Below, in pieces: positions 32,444-40,950 of a stretch of DNA of 49,069 nt. The notes below the pieces were generated by a model. It was not told the DNA's origin and searched no databases. It saw only the letters and a program-made list of their open reading frames with translations. Made by a program: the position numbers and the translations under genes. Every line of letters starts with the position of its first letter. Within the stretch, counting starts at the first letter, position 1. This stretch comes from Methanoculleus sp. (lineage in GTDB: Archaea; Halobacteriota; Methanomicrobia; Methanomicrobiales; Methanomicrobiaceae), in contig DSBQ01000043.1 in assembly GCA_011045995.1 (NCBI GenBank), positions 1 to 49,069 of the forward strand. The letters are read 5' to 3'.

Positions 32444-33685
32444 CTACTCTCCCCTGATAAAGCCGGATGAGAGGAGAGCCGATCCGACTGCCCCGATGTA
32501 CTGGGCATGGTGCGGTACCACAATGTCGGTCTGAAGAAGGAGCCCCATCTCCTTTACCAGACCCTCGATAAGAGACGTCCCGCCGACCATGATGACCGGC
32601 TCTTTGATGTCGACCTCCTGCAACTGCTGCTCAAAGACCTGTTCTGCAACGCTGCGGCATGCCGCTGCTGCGACATCTTCCCGGCTGTGTCCCTCTGCAA
32701 GCGCATTTACCAGGCTCTGCGTTCCGAAGACGATACAGTATGAATTCATCGGGACCTCTTTGGAGCTCCCTTTCATGGCAATCGGTCCCAGTTCGGTGAT
32801 GTCAACGCCGATGCGCTTGGCGGTCATCTCCAGGAATCGTCCCGATGCCCCGGCACAGATGCCACCCATCGTGAATGTCCCCGGAATACCGTCCTGAACG
32901 GATATCGCCTTGTTGTCCATGCCCCCGATATCGATAACAGTGGCTTCGCCATGCTGCTTGTCTGCGAGATAGACAGCCCCTTTTGAATTGACGGTAAGCT
33001 CCTCCTGAATAAGATCGGCGCCGATATGTCTTCCGACAAGGAATCTGCCGTACCCGGTAGCGCCAATGGCTTCGACTTCATCAATTTTGAGCCCGGCTTC
33101 CGAAAAAGCACTCTCCATAGCTGTCTCTGCGCTTTTCAGAACCTCGGTTGTTGGAGTCCATCCGGTGCCGATGATCTTGTTGTCCTGCATAACGACGGCC
33201 TTTGTCGTGGACGATCCTGAATCAACCCCGAGTGTGATCCCCACCTGTTGCTCACGGGCAAGAAGTGCCCGCCGCCGTGCGATGGTGGTCAGGGCTTCCA
33301 TACGCGTGAGGAGCGTTCCTGACGTGGTCCGTTCGGTAAATGAGTAACTTACCACGGGCAGGTTGGAATTCTCATGAATATAACGGCGCAGTTCATTTCG
33401 CACGATTGCCGCTTCCGAGCACCTGAAGCAGGTGGCAATGAAGACGGCATCTGCCTCCACTGCTCCTTCCACCAGTGCCATCGCACGCGCGATGGCAAGT
33501 TTCAGGTCGCCTGAACGGGCTTCCAGACCAAACGCATCATAAGAGCGACGGATGTCTGCCAGTGTCACATCCGGGAAGAACATCTCCGCATTGACCATCG
33601 CGGCTGCATCGTAGATCTCTTTTTGTACGCCACTGTGTTCGGGGCCACAGGAGAGCTGGGCAACCCGCACCGGCTGTTCATTCAT
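32444..33685 (-). CDS. mmp15: Methanogenesis marker protein 15, activase-type ATPase
   Basis: A 413-residue two-part protein. Residues 148-413 are an ASKHA ATPase like the activator of 2-hydroxyacyl-CoA dehydratase: phosphate loop [29 protein letters not shown], Cys277 in [20 protein letters not shown] and Cys317 in [12 protein letters not shown]. These two Cys match the activator's ligands for a 4Fe-4S cluster shared by a dimer. Residues 1-147 resemble the dehydratase partner subunit ([19 protein letters not shown]) and add Cys13, Cys86 and Cys89 (ATCFRCS). By analogy it couples ATP hydrolysis to low-potential electron delivery, which fits reduction of MCR nickel. Start and stop overlap mmp5 and nearly abut mmp17. 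Confidence 0.9.
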   Translation of the reverse strand: MNEQPVRVAQLSCGPEHSGVQKEIYDAAAMVNAEMFFPDVTLADIRRSYDAFGLEARSGDLKLAIARAMALVEGAVEADAVFIATCFRCSEAAIVRNELRRYIHENSNLPVVSYSFTERTTSGTLLTRMEALTTIARRRALLAREQQVGITLGVDSGSSTTKAVVMQDNKIIGTGWTPTTEVLKSAETAMESAFSEAGLKIDEVEAIGATGYGRFLVGRHIGADLIQEELTVNSKGAVYLADKQHGEATVIDIGGMDNKAISVQDGIPGTFTMGGICAGASGRFLEMTAKRIGVDITELGPIAMKGSSKEVPMNSYCIVFGTQSLVNALAEGHSREDVAAAACRSVAEQVFEQQLQEVDIKEPVIMVGGTSLIEGLVKEMGLLLQTDIVVPHHAQYIGAVGSALLSSGFIRGE

Positions 33686-34137
33686 GCATCGTCACCTCCT
33701 CCAAGGGCGGCTAAAAACTCCTTGATAGAGGCAACAAATGCAATCCCCTCCTCTTCACAGGTGGGATATTTGATATCGAGGAGAGGAATATCCTTACGCT
33801 TTCTCAGCAGGTACATCACCAGCTCGTTGGTGCGTGAGCACCCCATGCACCCAAAGGAAAGGTCGGCGTCGTTGATGATGATTGCCGCATCGGCCTCTTC
33901 AATCATCGGGCCGTAGAGGGCCATTCTGCCCCTCACTCCTGCGGGAACCTCCACTGCCGCCCAACGAAGCCCTTTTTTGGGGTCTTCAGGGGTCATCTGA
34001 AGGGGAGGGGAATCAAGGCTGGCCGTCTGAATCCGTTCTCTGATGGCTATCGCGGCACCCAGGGGTTCGTGGCCCCAACGCTCTACCATATCGGAGAGCA
34101 CCAGGCTTGTGGCAGGATATATGAACACTTTTGCCAT
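33682..34137 (-). CDS. mmp5: Methanogenesis marker protein 5
   Basis: A 151-residue methanogen-specific protein, recognised as marker 5 from [21 protein letters not shown] and its cluster position. A CxxC is visible in [17 protein letters not shown], and another Cys in YPTCEEEG. Together these could bind a metal or FeS cluster. The function is unknown. It is consistently grouped with markers 3, 6, 7, 15 and 17 and so is inferred to serve MCR maturation or activation. Its stop overlaps the mmp15 ATG by 4 bases. Confidence 0.87.
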   Translation of the reverse strand: MAKVFIYPATSLVLSDMVERWGHEPLGAAIAIRERIQTASLDSPPLQMTPEDPKKGLRWAAVEVPAGVRGRMALYGPMIEEADAAIIINDADLSFGCMGCSRTNELVMYLLRKRKDIPLLDIKYPTCEEEGIAFVASIKEFLAALGGGDDA

Positions 34138-34143
34138 AATGAA

Positions 34144-34608
34144 TCAGTCTTCCTCATTTTCGATGATTTCCAGGAGCTTTTCCACCGGCAGCTTCCCTTC
34201 ATCCAATTTTTTCTTCTCAAATTTTTTTACCGAAACAGGTCCTGAGGCCGTTTCTTCCAGACCGCGTGATATGTAGCGGAGAATGCCACTTTCAAACTCA
34301 TGCCCGTAATAGCCGGGACGGGCTCCACCAAGGTTTGCACGGCAGCGCCGCGGATCACCGGGGGGAAAGCCGCGATCTTTAACAAAAATATGCGCAGGGT
34401 CAACCTTACGGAGTTCGCGGATGAGCATCTTCACCTCATCGGGCTTTCCCGTGACCTGGAGGCCGAAACAGGTCTCTTTGATCATCACCCCATCGGATAT
34501 CTCATAGGCACGGATTGCAAGCGTCTGGGGACTAACATTGGGGGAATCGATGAAGACATATTTTGTCACGGTCCCGACGTATGAAGGGGCGTACATCTTC
34601 TGCGTCAC
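34144..34608 (-). CDS. mmp6: Methanogenesis marker protein 6
   Basis: A 154-residue methanogen-specific protein, recognised as marker 6 by context and sequence (TKYVFIDSPNVSPQTLAIRA, then DRGFPPGDPRRCRANLGGAR and YYGHEFESGILRYIS). Two conserved-looking Cys are present (ETCFGLQVTG and RRCRAN). The C-terminus is Lys/Glu-rich (KKFEKKKLDEGKL). The role is unknown. Its ATG overlaps the mmp3 stop by 4 bases, and mmp5 follows after 6 bases, so the three are translationally linked. Confidence 0.87.
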   Translation of the reverse strand: MTQKMYAPSYVGTVTKYVFIDSPNVSPQTLAIRAYEISDGVMIKETCFGLQVTGKPDEVKMLIRELRKVDPAHIFVKDRGFPPGDPRRCRANLGGARPGYYGHEFESGILRYISRGLEETASGPVSVKKFEKKKLDEGKLPVEKLLEIIENEED

Positions 34609-36161
34609 CGCTTCACCTCCCTGAGATATACCGTTGTTCCTTCCTTTAAACCCTCGAGCTTCTCCGGTTCAAGGACTTTTCCGATGATATTGGTACTCTC
34701 CAGCGGTTCTGAAGTTGGACCAAATTCAGAGGAGGAAACAGTGCGGACTCCCACAAGACCCGCCGCCTTTCTTGAATCATTGGTCATTGCAAGCAGGTAG
34801 GCGGAAACCTCACCCTCGGGGAGGTTCTCCCTGTGGATATTGGTCTTTTTCGATACTTCCGGCTGGAAGAGATAGACATCTTCAAATTTCATCAGGAGCG
34901 GCATCTCGCCGATGTCATGCCACCTGAGTCCCGTAACCGACCTGAAGATGTGGCAGGTTTTCGGGGCCTCGTCATCGAAGAGTTCGATGGTTATGACCTG
35001 GCTCAGCGGGACGGTCGTAATAGCAACCTTTCCTTCGGCGAGGATTTCAAGCGTAGTTGTCGGTTTCTGTGAAAAGACAACGCTCTTTTTCTCCTCGGTG
35101 TCCGATTCCGGCGTTATCCCGCGTTCAGCAGCTAGCTCCAGTGCTTCCCCGAGCTCCATTCCCCTGAAATCGAGCTGTTTTGGCTCGACTCGCATGATAA
35201 ACGTCTCGTCATCCTGAGCAAGAATCGGAAGTTCAATCCCCTGCTCGACCTGGCCGACGACCGTATGATGGGCACTTCCGGGGATGTCTTCGGTATAGAT
35301 ATACATCGAACCCCGGTTTTTCCCATCAACGCGGGTGGTAATGGTCCCTTCAAACCGTGAATGAGGTTCACCCTCATATTCTACAATACTCTCCTTCATC
35401 CGGTCGTCCCTGATGTGGGTACTGGATGCCAGGCTGACGGTCATTCTTTCACCCGCCATGGTCCTGAGGAGATGTTCGACACTTGCTGCCCGTGTTGTAT
35501 CAATGGCGTCCTTCCGGTATCCGGCTGCCGATGCAAGGACATGGCTGAAGATCTGCATCCCATCCGTTACGGGTGTTGACATATCAGTCGTGGTAAAGGC
35601 GGTGGATGTATCAGCACGACTCATGAGCCGTTCCATTCGCAGGATCCTGTCGCCCTTGCTCCATGCTTCCAGGACTGCCATCCCCGAGACAACCCGTGCG
35701 ACAATGCCGCCGTCAGCCTGCCCACCATGATCGGCGATATGAGGGATCCGTGAAAAAATAAGATATGAAGTCCTTGAATCATACCCTCCACAGCCAAGGA
35801 TAACATCCCCCCGTGCATAGCGATGCTGACGCCGGTCAGGATTGATGTCCGTTGAAAATGGGCCGAATGCCACAGACTGGCGGTCAGTCCATTTGACTGA
35901 GAGTTCTTCAGGTTCGCTTTCGGCACTCACGTATTCGGCAATGAAGCCCTCTGAGAAGAATGCTGCTGCCTCTTCCAGGATCTCGATAACAACCTCGCCG
36001 GCACTTGTAAGAAGTCTGATATTGCGCGTAAGTGCTGCCTGTGCCTCTGCCGGAGGAATGACTGCAACACTACAGGAAGAAGGGTGCCCGGGGAGAAGAT
36101 CCCCAAGGGTTGCACTATCGTCTATCTCCAGCCTCGTTCCATCGAGGCGGATTTCCAACAT
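34605..36161 (-). CDS. mmp3: Methanogenesis marker protein 3
   Basis: A 518-residue methanogen-specific protein, reported as a component of the MCR activation complex with A2, McrC and markers 7 and 17. I recognise it from its length, position and sequence. GDVILGCGGYDSRTSYLIF and the region IARVVSGMAVLEAW resemble a cyclophilin-type prolyl isomerase fold, as does a repeated segment later (ITIELFDDEAPKTCHIFRSV). Two such beta-barrel units may be present. Catalytic activity is not assured. It follows atwA by 15 bases and overlaps mmp6 by 4. Confidence 0.9.
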   Translation of the reverse strand: MLEIRLDGTRLEIDDSATLGDLLPGHPSSCSVAVIPPAEAQAALTRNIRLLTSAGEVVIEILEEAAAFFSEGFIAEYVSAESEPEELSVKWTDRQSVAFGPFSTDINPDRRQHRYARGDVILGCGGYDSRTSYLIFSRIPHIADHGGQADGGIVARVVSGMAVLEAWSKGDRILRMERLMSRADTSTAFTTTDMSTPVTDGMQIFSHVLASAAGYRKDAIDTTRAASVEHLLRTMAGERMTVSLASSTHIRDDRMKESIVEYEGEPHSRFEGTITTRVDGKNRGSMYIYTEDIPGSAHHTVVGQVEQGIELPILAQDDETFIMRVEPKQLDFRGMELGEALELAAERGITPESDTEEKKSVVFSQKPTTTLEILAEGKVAITTVPLSQVITIELFDDEAPKTCHIFRSVTGLRWHDIGEMPLLMKFEDVYLFQPEVSKKTNIHRENLPEGEVSAYLLAMTNDSRKAAGLVGVRTVSSSEFGPTSEPLESTNIIGKVLEPEKLEGLKEGTTVYLREVKR

Positions 36162-36176
36162 ATTCTGATTACCCCA

Positions 36177-37787
36177 CTAGACATTTGTCATTATCTGGCG
36201 CTCCTGTTCCGAGAGTTCCTTAAGAACTTCCGCTGTGGGGCCCATCTTTACAATTTTTCCGCCCCTCATGAGGATACAGCGGTCACAGATGTCGCGCACA
36301 AATTCCATGTCGTGGGAAACTACAATAAATGTTTCATCTATCTCTTCACGGGCCGTCATAATCGAGTGTTTCACATCGATCTTCGTGATCGGGTCCATCG
36401 TACCCGTCGGCTCGTCGAGGAGAACAATTCTCGGCTCCTTAATCAGTACCTGGGCGAGGGCTACACGGTGCTTTTCGCCCTCTGAAAGCTGGTCTGGTCG
36501 CCTGGTGAGTATTTTGTTCGCCTTCTCCTCAGTAAACCCTGCCATTTTGAGGGTGATGATCGCCTTTCGCATCGCCAGCTCTTTGGGAAATTCCAGGCCT
36601 ATTGAGTCGGTCAGGTTGTCAAGAACATTCCGGTGAGGATAGAGATCATACTCCTGGTGCAGCAGACCGATATACTTTTTTGCCCGTCCGCGCTGATTGA
36701 TCCCCGGCTTTGTCATGTCCACGCAGTCTTCACCGATGCGAACGTTCAGTTCACCGTCCGTTGGCTCGAGGACTCCTGCAATCATCTTGGAGAGTGTCGT
36801 TTTGCCGGCACCGGATATGCCGATTATCCCAAATATCTCCCGTTCCGCAACGGTAAATGTGACCTTGTCGACCGCCTTAATCATTCCACGGTCGACGGAT
36901 ACGTACCGCTTTGCCACATCGCGCGCCTGCAGGATCTGCTGGCCAAGTTTGGCTTTATGCTGCCCGTAGGCCATTTCGTCCTTTCCGTTGGCCAGGAACG
37001 TATCAATGATCGTTCGCGGATCACCTATCGCCTCAATAGTCCCGTCAACAAGAAGGATTGCCCGGTTACAGGTGTCGGTGATGACCTCAGGAAAGTGTGA
37101 GGAGATAACCATGGCCATATTATTGTTATTGGCGGCTTCGGAGAGCATTTCGTGGACAATCGCCGCGGTACGCGGATCGAGTGTACCCGTTGGTTCATCG
37201 GCACAGAGAAGGAACGGTTCCTTTGCAAGCTGTCGTGCCAGCACCACACGCTGTTTCTCACCACCGGAGAGATCACGTGCAATATGCATCATACGGTGAG
37301 ACAGCCGGACTTCATCGAGAAGGTCCGCCGCCCTGTTGATTGCCTTTTCACCCGGATAGCCTATATCGGCAAGGGCATGAAGAACATTTTCAATGACACG
37401 GTCATCGCCATATAATGCAAATGTTCGCTGGAACATGATTGCAGATCTGACCATGATCTGTCGTTTCTTATGCGCATTTTCTTCAGCCCAGAAATTCACG
37501 TCTTCTGAAACGAGTTTTTTGCCGCATTTCGGACATGCGTCTCCAGATTTGCTGGGGAGATCGACATAGCCGCACCCTTCACATGCAGAGATATGGTAGA
37601 TGATCTTTCCGCTGGTTGGAGGCTGATCCACCCCACGGAGAAGGTGCATGAGCACCGTCTTGCCAGCACCACTCCGGCCAATGATGCCCATAATCTCACC
37701 CTCTGCTATTTCAAAATTGATATTGTTGAGAACGACATTTCCACTGAATTCCATGGAAAGATTTTGAACAGTAAGTAGAGGCGCCAT
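36177..37787 (-). CDS. atwA: Methyl-coenzyme M reductase activation component A2 (ABC ATPase)
   Basis: A 536-residue soluble ABC protein with two nucleotide-binding domains and no membrane segment. Domain 1: Walker A GIIGRSGAGKTVL (about 34-46), signature LSGGEKQRVVLARQL, Walker B LLCADEPTGTLD. A zinc-ribbon insert with Cys69/Cys72 and Cys85/Cys88 (ACEGCG, ACPKCG) follows the first Walker A. Domain 2: GIIGISGAGKTTL, LSEGEKHRVALAQVL and IVLLDEPTGTMD. This is component A2, which provides the ATP-dependent step that reduces the nickel of cofactor F430 in MCR. It is the first gene of the marker cluster. An A/T-rich promoter lies upstream. Confidence 0.94.
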   Translation of the reverse strand: MAPLLTVQNLSMEFSGNVVLNNINFEIAEGEIMGIIGRSGAGKTVLMHLLRGVDQPPTSGKIIYHISACEGCGYVDLPSKSGDACPKCGKKLVSEDVNFWAEENAHKKRQIMVRSAIMFQRTFALYGDDRVIENVLHALADIGYPGEKAINRAADLLDEVRLSHRMMHIARDLSGGEKQRVVLARQLAKEPFLLCADEPTGTLDPRTAAIVHEMLSEAANNNNMAMVISSHFPEVITDTCNRAILLVDGTIEAIGDPRTIIDTFLANGKDEMAYGQHKAKLGQQILQARDVAKRYVSVDRGMIKAVDKVTFTVAEREIFGIIGISGAGKTTLSKMIAGVLEPTDGELNVRIGEDCVDMTKPGINQRGRAKKYIGLLHQEYDLYPHRNVLDNLTDSIGLEFPKELAMRKAIITLKMAGFTEEKANKILTRRPDQLSEGEKHRVALAQVLIKEPRIVLLDEPTGTMDPITKIDVKHSIMTAREEIDETFIVVSHDMEFVRDICDRCILMRGGKIVKMGPTAEVLKELSEQERQIMTNV

Positions 37788-37821
37788 CTTTATTCCGATT
37801 AGCTTTTCATTCTATGCTTGT

Positions 37822-37838
37822 TTAAAGCTTATTATTCG
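37822..37838 (-). promoter_or_regulatory. Candidate promoter of the atwA-mmp cluster
   Basis: On the minus strand, AATAATAAG followed by CTTTAAAC gives two overlapping TATA-like elements. Transcription would start about 12-20 bases before the atwA ATG at 37787. The surrounding 80 bases are markedly A/T-rich. Confidence 0.4.
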
Positions 37839-37866
37839 ATCATAAAATTGCGCTTATGGGTAATAA

Positions 37867-38676
37867 TCAGGTGAGTGATCGGACAATATCGACCACATCA
37901 CGCACCGATTCTATTACATAATCGGCAGTTTTGAAGAGAGGGGCCGGTTTATCGCGGGTTTGCTGGAGCGAAAGAACCGCAAAGTCCGCGCGCTTCATGG
38001 CCCGGAGGTCATTGATCCCGTCACCGACCATTATTACCGTGTCAAACTGCCGTCGCAATTCATCAACGACCTGCTCTTTTATGGCCGGTGTCGCGAGGCC
38101 ATAGACGTTGTCCTGAGGGACGCCGAGATAATCGGCCATCTTCAGGAGTTTATTTGTCCGGTCGCCGGAGGCAATATATGTGGCCGCCCCCATCTTCTGG
38201 AGGTCACGTATGGTTGAACGTGCGCCGGTAAATGGTCTGCCGCCGGAGGTGACAACAAATTCAATTCCCCCGATATCCCGGTTTATGACAACGCCCGAGT
38301 TGAGAGCGACAATCGACTCGGTTTTACATGCCTCCCAGACCTTTCGGATGCAGACCTGCAGGTCCCCGACCGTAGCCCGGCGATCATTGTGCAACAGGTC
38401 CTGTATCTCCTGCGCCGTGACTGCTTTGCATGCGCAGGCAATGCCGAATCCTGTCATGTGTTCGCGCAGGAAATCCGAGAGCAGTTTTTCAGGCCTTTCC
38501 CTGACAATCTCCATAGAATGGAGGTACAGGACCACGAGGGCCCGCTCTTCGCACGAAAAAGTGAGGGTAATTGTCTCCACCCCTTCTGCGACGGTGCCAT
38601 GGGTTACGTCCTTTGTAACCCTGAACGTCCTGAGAAGTGTTCCTGCACTGTCAAAAACAACGGCGATGCTCACCAT
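37867..38676 (-). CDS. HAD-superfamily soluble P-type-ATPase-like phosphatase
   Basis: A 269-residue cytoplasmic HAD hydrolase. Motif I is VVFDSAGTLLRTF: the nucleophile Asp9 is followed by SAGT, not xDGT, as in P-type ATPases (DKTGT) that keep a phospho-Asp. Motif II lies in TYIASGDRTNKLLKMADYLG, and motif IV in VIMVGDGINDLRAMKRAD, also P-type-like. A middle cap has several Cys (GIACACKAVT, QVCIRK, EACKTE). The substrate is unknown. It lies 79 bases upstream of atwA in the same orientation, which suggests but does not prove a link to MCR activation. The start ATG is about 24 bases from a TATATA, so the mRNA is probably leaderless. Confidence 0.82.
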   Translation of the reverse strand: MVSIAVVFDSAGTLLRTFRVTKDVTHGTVAEGVETITLTFSCEERALVVLYLHSMEIVRERPEKLLSDFLREHMTGFGIACACKAVTAQEIQDLLHNDRRATVGDLQVCIRKVWEACKTESIVALNSGVVINRDIGGIEFVVTSGGRPFTGARSTIRDLQKMGAATYIASGDRTNKLLKMADYLGVPQDNVYGLATPAIKEQVVDELRRQFDTVIMVGDGINDLRAMKRADFAVLSLQQTRDKPAPLFKTADYVIESVRDVVDIVRSLT

Positions 38677-38697
38677 AATCGTCCCCGGGGCAGATCG

Positions 38698-38703
38698 TAT
38701 ATA
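38698..38703. promoter_or_regulatory. Palindromic TATA box between the HAD and ribose-bisphosphate isomerase genes
   Basis: TATATA reads the same on both strands. It is centred about 24 bases from the HAD start (38676, minus) and about 33 from the isomerase start (38734, plus), so it can serve both promoters. A CCCCGGGG palindrome at 38683-38690 lies on the HAD side. Confidence 0.5.
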
Positions 38704-38733
38704 GAGCCTTGTTGTCTATTGTAATGAAATAAT

Positions 38734-39690
38734 ATGGTACTTGAAGAAACGGCCAGACGGATCAGGATGATGGAGATCCGCGGCGCCGGAAGGATTGCGC
38801 GAACGGCTGCCGCAGAACTGCGCGAGCACGGGTCGTCACTCCGGTACACGACTTTGGAAGACTTTCGGCGGGAGATGCACCGCGCGGCGGCTGTGCTGAC
38901 GGAGACACGTCCTACGGCGGTCTCGCTGCCGAATGCTGTAAGATTCGTCATCAGCCGGATAGATGCGTCTGAATCGCTTGAAGAAGCGCAGGCGGCACTT
39001 GTGGAGAGTGCCGATGATTTTATTGCGCGCTCACGTCAGGCCGTGGAGATGATTGCCGAGTTCGGCTCACGGGCAATTCCGGAGGATTCAGTCATCATGA
39101 CCCATTGCAATTCGGAAGTTGCGGTGGCGACCACGATAAAAGCCTGGGAGAAGGGACGTGTGCGCGAGGCCTTCGTAACCGAGGTCCGGCCACGGAACCA
39201 GGGATATATTACGGCAAAAGCACTCAGCGATGCCGGAATTCCAACAAATTTTATCGTAGATTCTGCCGCGCGGTATTTTATGCGCGACATAGATGCGGTC
39301 ATTACCGGGGCAGATGCTGTTACGGCAGGTGGAGCGGTTGTCAATAAGATCGGCACCTCGCAGATTGCTCTTGCAGCGCATGAAGCGCGTGTTCCCTTTA
39401 TCGTGACCACCGAGACCTACAAATTCGCCCCCGGAACCCTCCTTGGCGAACGCATCCCTATAGAGGAGCGTGCCCCCCAGGAAGTCGTGGATGATGAAAT
39501 TGCCGGCATGATGCCGAATGTCCGGGTCAGAAATCCGGCGTTTGATGTAACCCCCGCAGCCTATATCGATATGATTGTGACCGAGGCAGGTGGCATTCCA
39601 CCGGGAATGGCCTATGTGATCATCCGTGATTATCTGGGATGGAACTGCGGTGAATGGCAAAAGAATTTTTTAATTGATCACCAAGAGTGA
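38734..39690 (+). CDS. Ribose-1,5-bisphosphate isomerase
   Basis: A 318-residue member of the eIF2B-alpha/aminotransferase-like isomerase family. It converts ribose 1,5-bisphosphate to ribulose 1,5-bisphosphate, the RuBisCO substrate, in the archaeal AMP (nucleoside) pathway. The N-terminus EIRGAGRIARTAAAEL forms the phosphate-binding cap. Catalytic residues are Cys125 (MTHCNSEVA) and Asp194 (VITGADAVTAGGAVVNKIGT), both intact. Length is normal. RuBisCO starts 3 bases after its stop, strong support for this assignment over the related methylthioribose-1-phosphate isomerase or eIF2B subunits. Confidence 0.93.
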   Translation: MVLEETARRIRMMEIRGAGRIARTAAAELREHGSSLRYTTLEDFRREMHRAAAVLTETRPTAVSLPNAVRFVISRIDASESLEEAQAALVESADDFIARSRQAVEMIAEFGSRAIPEDSVIMTHCNSEVAVATTIKAWEKGRVREAFVTEVRPRNQGYITAKALSDAGIPTNFIVDSAARYFMRDIDAVITGADAVTAGGAVVNKIGTSQIALAAHEARVPFIVTTETYKFAPGTLLGERIPIEERAPQEVVDDEIAGMMPNVRVRNPAFDVTPAAYIDMIVTEAGGIPPGMAYVIIRDYLGWNCGEWQKNFLIDHQE

Positions 39691-39693
39691 ATC

Positions 39694-40893
39694 ATGCCAG
39701 ATGTCAAAGCGACTTATTTCTTCCGTCCTGACAGCCGTACCACTCCGGCGGAAGCGGCACAGGCAATCGCAGAGGAAGAAACCACAGGAACCTGGACCCG
39801 GCTGACAACCAGGCAGGACTATATCCGCAGACTGGACGGGGAAGTCCTCGAGGTTGAGGCTTCAGGTGGCGGGTATGTGACTGTCATACGCTATCCTGCT
39901 GATATTTTTGAGCCCGGAAACGTCCCACAATATCTCTCTGTGGTCGCGGGCAACCTCTTTGGTCTGGGACGCCTGGAGGCAGTGCGTCTTCTGGATGTGG
40001 AGTTTCCCGAGACACTTGTTAGTTTCCATGGCCCGAATTTTGGCATTGATGGTATGCGACACCTCATTGGCAGCCGGGACCGGCCTCATGTGGGGACAAT
40101 AATCAAACCAAAGGTGGGGCTTTCACCGGAAGATACTGCTCTGGTTGCCTACCAGGCAGCATCGGGCGGGGTTGACTTCATCAAGGATGACGAAACCCTG
40201 ACCGACCAGGCATTCTGTCCCATGGAGGACCGTGTCGAGGCGGTAATGGCGCGTCTTGATGAGGCAAAGGATGAAACCGGACGACTGGTCCTGTATGCGG
40301 TTAATGTGTCCGACCGGGCCGACAGGATTGTTGAGCGGGCAGAACGGGCTATAGAACGGGGAGCAAATACCATTATGGTGGATGTTATCACCTGCGGTTT
40401 TTCAGCCCTGCAGGCACTGTCTGAGGCACCTTCGATATCAGTGCCTATCCATGTTCACAGGACCATGCACGGGGCAATGACACGCAATCCCGAGCATGGT
40501 ATCGCAATGCGCCCGATTGCCCGTCTGGTAAGAATGATGGGTGGGGACCAGCTGCATACCGGCACTGTGTCCGGGAAAATGGGTCAGAATACTGACGAGA
40601 TACTTGGCGATAACGCTGCCCTCACTCACCCCTATTTTGGGTTCAGGGAGGTTTTTCCGGTTGCAAGCGGGGGACTTCATCCCGGGAAGGTGCATGCGGA
40701 ACTCGCCACACTGGGGACGGACATCGTTCTCCAGGCAGGTGGCGGCATCCACGGGCACCCCGACGGAACGGCGGCGGGCGCACGGGCGATGCGACAGGCG
40801 GTTGATGCGTTCCTGGAGGGGATGTCTGCAGAGGAATATGCAGAGGATCATGTTGAATTACGCCGTGCGATAGCATTATGGGGTGCGGCGTAA
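39694..40893 (+). CDS. rbcL: RuBisCO large subunit, form III
   Basis: A 399-residue archaeal RuBisCO that carboxylates ribulose 1,5-bisphosphate to two 3-phosphoglycerates. All catalytic residues I checked are present: Glu28, Asn87 (GNLFG), Lys138 and Lys140 (IIKPKVGLSP), the carbamylated Lys164 with Asp166 and Glu167 (GGVDFIKDDE), His255 and Arg256, His288, loop-6 Lys295 (GTVSGKMG), Ser325 (SGGLHPG), and Gly349/Gly350 (QAGGGIHGHPDG). It is therefore a true RuBisCO and not a RuBisCO-like protein. It is short for form III (often 420-445). Loop 6 reads GKMGQN, without the Glu usual after Met. No phosphoribulokinase is in the window. Confidence 0.95.
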   Translation: MPDVKATYFFRPDSRTTPAEAAQAIAEEETTGTWTRLTTRQDYIRRLDGEVLEVEASGGGYVTVIRYPADIFEPGNVPQYLSVVAGNLFGLGRLEAVRLLDVEFPETLVSFHGPNFGIDGMRHLIGSRDRPHVGTIIKPKVGLSPEDTALVAYQAASGGVDFIKDDETLTDQAFCPMEDRVEAVMARLDEAKDETGRLVLYAVNVSDRADRIVERAERAIERGANTIMVDVITCGFSALQALSEAPSISVPIHVHRTMHGAMTRNPEHGIAMRPIARLVRMMGGDQLHTGTVSGKMGQNTDEILGDNAALTHPYFGFREVFPVASGGLHPGKVHAELATLGTDIVLQAGGGIHGHPDGTAAGARAMRQAVDAFLEGMSAEEYAEDHVELRRAIALWGAA

Positions 40894-40920
40894 CAGAATT
40901 CTGCGAAGGGAAAGAACCCC

Positions 40921-40926
40921 TTTTTT
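40921..40926 (+). terminator. U-tract terminator after rbcL
   Basis: Six T after CCCC, 28 bases past the RuBisCO stop. A moderate archaeal terminator. Confidence 0.45.
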
Positions 40927-40950
40927 ACCCGGACGACATAACTCGTATTG

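Noticed and set aside
34605-36161. Reading mmp3 as an ordinary prolyl isomerase
   Set aside because: The cyclophilin-like segments are there, but the length and cluster context match methanogenesis marker 3, and catalytic residues could not be confirmed.
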